The notes below the pieces were generated by a model. It made no database searches and was not told the DNA's origin. It saw only the letters and a program-made list of their open reading frames with translations. A stretch of DNA of 34,039 bases from positions 1 through 34,039 of the forward strand of contig JAAKFE010000010.1 in assembly GCA_011065175.1 (NCBI GenBank), given 5' to 3'. The DNA is from Candidatus Anoxychlamydiales bacterium (lineage in GTDB: Bacteria; Chlamydiota; Chlamydiia; Chlamydiales; SM23-39). This document shows, in pieces, positions 30,764 to 34,039 of the stretch. How positions within the stretch are numbered: the stretch's first letter is position 1; each line of letters opens with the position of its first letter. Both the position numbers and the translations under genes were made by a program.

Positions 30764-32302
30764 TTATAATTTTCCTTTGAACTTTTTATTCTCATTATAA
30801 GCCCAGAGATAAATCAAAATAGAAAAAATAGTAAGAACAACCAAATCATATGGCAATTTTAAATATCCCAAAGGATCTATAGGTAAAAAATTATTAAACA
30901 TCAAAGAAGGATCTCCAAGATATGATATAATCACAATACCGATAAGATAAACAATAACCCAAAAATTTCTTTTGAACTCCCATTTTGTCTTAACAAAAAT
31001 AAAAGCTATGTAACCTGTAAGCATTAGTAAAACACCAACAAGAGACCAAGGCCAAGTTGCCCAATAAATCACAAAGGTAGATAAAACAAAACCTATAATA
31101 GTAACTAAATTAACCATTGGTAATTTAAATGGTCTTGGAGTTTTTGGTTTGGTTTTTCTAAGTATTTTTACAGTGAGTACTGCTGCTGCATACGGAACAA
31201 CCCCTGTCACAGATGCAATTAAAGCAACAGATGCAAAATTTGGGATAGCAATCATAATAATACTTGTTAAAACAGACGTAAAAATAAGAGACGCTATTGG
31301 AGTGCCATATTTTTTATTAACATTTGCCATAGGTTTCCAAAAAAGCTTGTCTCTTGCCATTGCAAAAGGCAGTCTTGCTTGAATCAAAACCCAGCCACCA
31401 CCGGCTCCGGCTGTTGCTATTATTGCTCCTATAGTCGCTATTGCAGCAAGCCATGGAAGACCTATTCCAATTGCAACATCTGCAAAGGGTGATGTTAACT
31501 CACCTACTTTTTTCCAATCTCCTGCATTAATACCAAGACCTTGCCAATCGATCATTCCAAGAAACACAAAAGCTAAAAGCGTATAGACTAATAAAACAAT
31601 AATAATGGTTAAAATCATTGCCCAAGGAATTGTTTTTGCTGGATTTTTCACTTCCTCTGTTGGCATAACAATCGCTTCAAAACCTGTAAAAGACCAAAAA
31701 AACAGAGCTACACCTAGAGTCACTCCTGTAAAACCAAAAGGGATAAATGGTGTAAAATTATGCCCTTGAACAAAAGCTAAACCTACCAAGAAAAAAATAG
31801 CAAGAGGTATCAACTTACCGACTGTAGTAATAACGCTATATAGCCCTCCCCATTTTACTCCAAAAACATTAATTAAAGTAAAAGCCCAAAGAGCTATTAG
31901 AGCTACTAAAATTCCAATTGGAGTAAGGGTTCCTCCATGAGCAAGTCCCGGAACATAAAACCCTAAATAAACAACAAAAATATCTATAATAGCTGCTGTT
32001 CCGATAAAGAGATATAAAAAATATCCCCATCCCATCAAAAATCCACCCATGTTGCCAAGTGCTAATCTTGGTAGTGAATAAGGGCCGCCAGATAAAGGGA
32101 AAGCAGAACCCAACTCAGCGTAAGCAATTCCTAAGAAAAAAGTAATTATTCCTGCAATAATAATTGATAAAATAAGTGCTGGACCTGCAACAGCTGCCAT
32201 AATAGCTGGCATTCCGAAAATTCCTGAGCCTAATATTCCACCGACACCAATCGATAAAAGGGTAAAAAAACCCAGCTCTTTTTTTAATCCATTTTTTGTC
32301 AC
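30764..32302 (-). CDS. APC-superfamily amino-acid permease
   Basis: A 512-residue inner-membrane permease with about 12-14 hydrophobic segments. The first helix carries SIGVGGILGSGIFGMPAIMA, the G-S-G-I-F substrate-backbone loop of the APC family, and helix 6 carries FFWSFTGFEAIVMPTEEVKNPAKTIPWA, also diagnostic. Substrate is not readable from sequence; an arginine, ornithine or other basic/neutral amino acid would fit the neighbouring pathway, and arginine/ornithine exchange is the classical partner of the deiminase route. I chose GTG 32302 because GGAG lies 6 bp upstream; TTG 32314 is possible. It follows nadE by about 80 bp and ends at a strong terminator. Confidence 0.88.
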   Translation of the reverse strand: MTKNGLKKELGFFTLLSIGVGGILGSGIFGMPAIMAAVAGPALILSIIIAGIITFFLGIAYAELGSAFPLSGGPYSLPRLALGNMGGFLMGWGYFLYLFIGTAAIIDIFVVYLGFYVPGLAHGGTLTPIGILVALIALWAFTLINVFGVKWGGLYSVITTVGKLIPLAIFFLVGLAFVQGHNFTPFIPFGFTGVTLGVALFFWSFTGFEAIVMPTEEVKNPAKTIPWAMILTIIIVLLVYTLLAFVFLGMIDWQGLGINAGDWKKVGELTSPFADVAIGIGLPWLAAIATIGAIIATAGAGGGWVLIQARLPFAMARDKLFWKPMANVNKKYGTPIASLIFTSVLTSIIMIAIPNFASVALIASVTGVVPYAAAVLTVKILRKTKPKTPRPFKLPMVNLVTIIGFVLSTFVIYWATWPWSLVGVLLMLTGYIAFIFVKTKWEFKRNFWVIVYLIGIVIISYLGDPSLMFNNFLPIDPLGYLKLPYDLVVLTIFSILIYLWAYNENKKFKGKL

Positions 32303-32382
32303 AAAGCTCTCCAAAATTTTTATATGTTAATAAATAAAATAGTAATTTAAATATTTTTAAAATTAAATATTTTATTTTTATT

Positions 32383-34020
32383 TTATTCGGCAATCCAGCC
32401 TTGAACTATTGGGAAAAACCGACCTTTTGAAAAAGCTTTTTTACTAACTCTAATGCCTGGCGGACCTTGTCTTCTTTTATATTCCGCTCTATGAATTCTT
32501 TCTACTAACTCTTTTACAAGAGTTTCATCAATTTTGTATTTTTTTACTATTTCATCTATACTTAAATGATCTTCAACATATCCATCTATTACTTTATCTA
32601 CTACCGAATAAGGAGGCAGAGTATCTTGATCTTTTTGATCAGCTTTTAGTTCTGCAGATGGCTCTTTTTTTATAATAGAGCTTGGAATTATCTCTTTTTT
32701 TCTATTTATCCATTTAGCTAATTCATATACCAAACTTTTCGTTACATCATTTAAAACACCTAATCCTCCGCACATATCTCCATATAAAGTAACGTATCCC
32801 ATCGCCATTTCTGATTTATTACCAGTAGATAAAACTATATATCCTAACTTATTAGAAATAGCCATTAGAATCATTCCTCTAATCCTAGCTTGTAAGTTTT
32901 CTTCAGTAGTATCAAAAGATTTACCTGCAAAAACGGGACTGAGTAGATCCAAATATTGTTGATACATATGATCGATTGGAATATCCATTAGCTCAACTCT
33001 TAAATTTGCAGCCAAAAGATTTGCATCTTCAAAAGAAGAGATTGAAGAAAATCTAGATGGCATATTCAATGCTAAAACATTTAAAGGTCCTAAAGCATCT
33101 GCTGCAATACATAAGACTAAAGCTGAATCTATACCGCCAGAGAGACCAATCAAAGCTTTGGATAAATGAAGTTTTCTAAAATAATCTTTGACGCCTAAAA
33201 CTAAAGCGTTATAAAGATCTTGCATAGGATCTATTTGATAAGAAGCTACTGGCGTTTGTTTTTCAATATCAATTAAAAGATGATCTTCTACAAACCCTTT
33301 AGCAACATTAATTAAATTGCCCTCTTTATCAAAATACATACTATGTCCGTCAAATACTAATTGATCATTAGCTCCAACTTGATTACACATGATATGAGGA
33401 CAATTCAAAGTTTTAGAAACTTTTGAAAAAACGTCTATCCTTAGATCCTTTTTTTCATAACAATATGGAGATGCTGCAATATTAATTAAAAGATCAGGCT
33501 TTAATTTTTGCAGTTCTTTTATAGGATCAATTTCATATTTTTTATAAACATTCTCGCTATGAGCCCAAACATCTTCGCAAATGAGAACCCCTATTTTTTT
33601 ACCTTTAAACTTAAATACCTTTTGTTCAATCCCTGGCTCAAAATATCTTTTTTCAACAAAAACATCATAAGTTGGAAGTAGCGATTTATCTTTAAATCCT
33701 AAAAGTTTTCCATCATAAATAACAGCAGCGCTATTAAAAAGAAGATTTCCTTTTTTTTCTTTATTTCTTCTAATAGTTCCAACGACTATAAATAAATCTT
33801 TTGAAGCTTCAATTATTTTATCAAGCTCAACTTGCATTTGATCTATAAAATCATCATATAGCAAAAGATCTTCAGGTGGATAGCCAGATATTGCTGCCTC
33901 TGGAAAAACTATCACCTCAGCTTTTTCAAGCCTTGCTTTTTCAATTGTATTTAAAATCTTTTCGGTATTGCGAGTTAGATTTCCAATAGTTGGATTTAAC
34001 TGAGCGACATATATAAGCAT
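32383..34020 (-). CDS. nadE: Glutamine-dependent NAD+ synthetase
   Basis: Amidates nicotinic acid adenine dinucleotide to NAD+ using ATP and ammonia drawn from glutamine. The N-terminal nitrilase-type glutaminase has its full Glu-Lys-Cys triad: E41 in FPEAAISGYPPEDLL, K112 in DKSLLPTYDVF and C148 in LICEDVW. The C-terminal synthetase domain has the PP-loop GLSGGIDSALV (about 292-302), then GNKSEMAMGYVTLYGDMCGGL and PPYSVVDKVIDGYVEDHLS. The length (545) is typical of the fused two-domain form. An AAAGGA ribosome site precedes the ATG. It ends about 80 bp before the permease start on the same strand, so they could share a transcript. Confidence 0.95.
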   Translation of the reverse strand: MLIYVAQLNPTIGNLTRNTEKILNTIEKARLEKAEVIVFPEAAISGYPPEDLLLYDDFIDQMQVELDKIIEASKDLFIVVGTIRRNKEKKGNLLFNSAAVIYDGKLLGFKDKSLLPTYDVFVEKRYFEPGIEQKVFKFKGKKIGVLICEDVWAHSENVYKKYEIDPIKELQKLKPDLLINIAASPYCYEKKDLRIDVFSKVSKTLNCPHIMCNQVGANDQLVFDGHSMYFDKEGNLINVAKGFVEDHLLIDIEKQTPVASYQIDPMQDLYNALVLGVKDYFRKLHLSKALIGLSGGIDSALVLCIAADALGPLNVLALNMPSRFSSISSFEDANLLAANLRVELMDIPIDHMYQQYLDLLSPVFAGKSFDTTEENLQARIRGMILMAISNKLGYIVLSTGNKSEMAMGYVTLYGDMCGGLGVLNDVTKSLVYELAKWINRKKEIIPSSIIKKEPSAELKADQKDQDTLPPYSVVDKVIDGYVEDHLSIDEIVKKYKIDETLVKELVERIHRAEYKRRQGPPGIRVSKKAFSKGRFFPIVQGWIAE

Positions 34021-34039
34021 TTTTTTATATCCTTTTTTT

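Noticed and set aside
33960-33990. A third copy of the arcA/pentein element near GGTATTGCGAG in nadE
   Set aside because: Only about 10 bases match and they are inside coding sequence; a chance match.

Overview
The window is about 34 kb of very AT-rich, gene-dense bacterial DNA, by eye near 30% G+C. It most likely comes from a member of the Chlamydiota outside the classical Chlamydiaceae. Two things point there. The block transketolase / alaS / mfd / AMP nucleosidase / efp contains the same genes that, as I recall, lie side by side in Chlamydia (CT748-CT752 in C. trachomatis). There is also an LL-diaminopimelate aminotransferase followed by a small conserved hypothetical gene, as at CT390-CT391. 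Several proteins of unknown function with Ser-rich N-termini fit a host-associated lifestyle. A complete arginine deiminase pathway suggests an environmental or anaerobic chlamydial lineage such as the Anoxychlamydiales, but that placement is inference.

Layout. 1-386: 5' part of rnc (RNase III), running off the left edge. 465-3767: dapL, a PhyH-like small protein and an MFS permease. 3797-5101: an unknown protein with one long hydrophobic stretch, on the minus strand. 5383-7476: a frameshifted MazG-like pyrophosphohydrolase, spermidine synthase and a membrane protein with HEFTH. 7496-9850 (minus strand): an AAA/DUF4143 ATPase preceded by an in-phase 33-bp repeat array, and an unknown protein. 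10185-10589: a small protein with a HicA-like segment. 10602-22022: the chlamydial housekeeping block (tkt, alaS, mfd, an unknown 139-residue protein, an amn-like gene, efp and overlapping epmA). 22102-25489: arcB, with arcC and arcA convergent to it. 25802-30556 (all minus strand): RaSEA-like radical SAM protein, ACT protein, B3/B4 tRNA-binding-domain protein, LysE/ArgO exporter and a large pentein hydrolase. 30764-34020 (minus strand): an APC amino-acid permease and glutamine-dependent NAD+ synthetase.

The most notable region is 22.1-32.3 kb. It combines a full arginine deiminase pathway (ArcA, ArcB, ArcC) that can make ATP from arginine, a second guanidino-group hydrolase of the pentein fold with extra N- and C-terminal domains, an importer-type and an exporter-type amino-acid transporter, and a small ACT protein of the CASTOR-related type. 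A near-identical 30-31 nt element sits in the same orientation upstream of both guanidine-hydrolysing enzymes. I propose this as an arginine/guanidino-compound energy and sensing module. The gene assignments rest on visible motifs; the functional coupling is inference.

Intergenic stretches over 300 bp are 9851-10184 (a strong promoter for the HicA-like gene), 12588-13126 (a terminator, a decayed small membrane-protein gene and the alaS promoter) and 25490-25801 (one copy of the shared element plus a palindromic structure). I saw no rRNA or tRNA genes, CRISPR arrays, insertion sequences or prophage genes.
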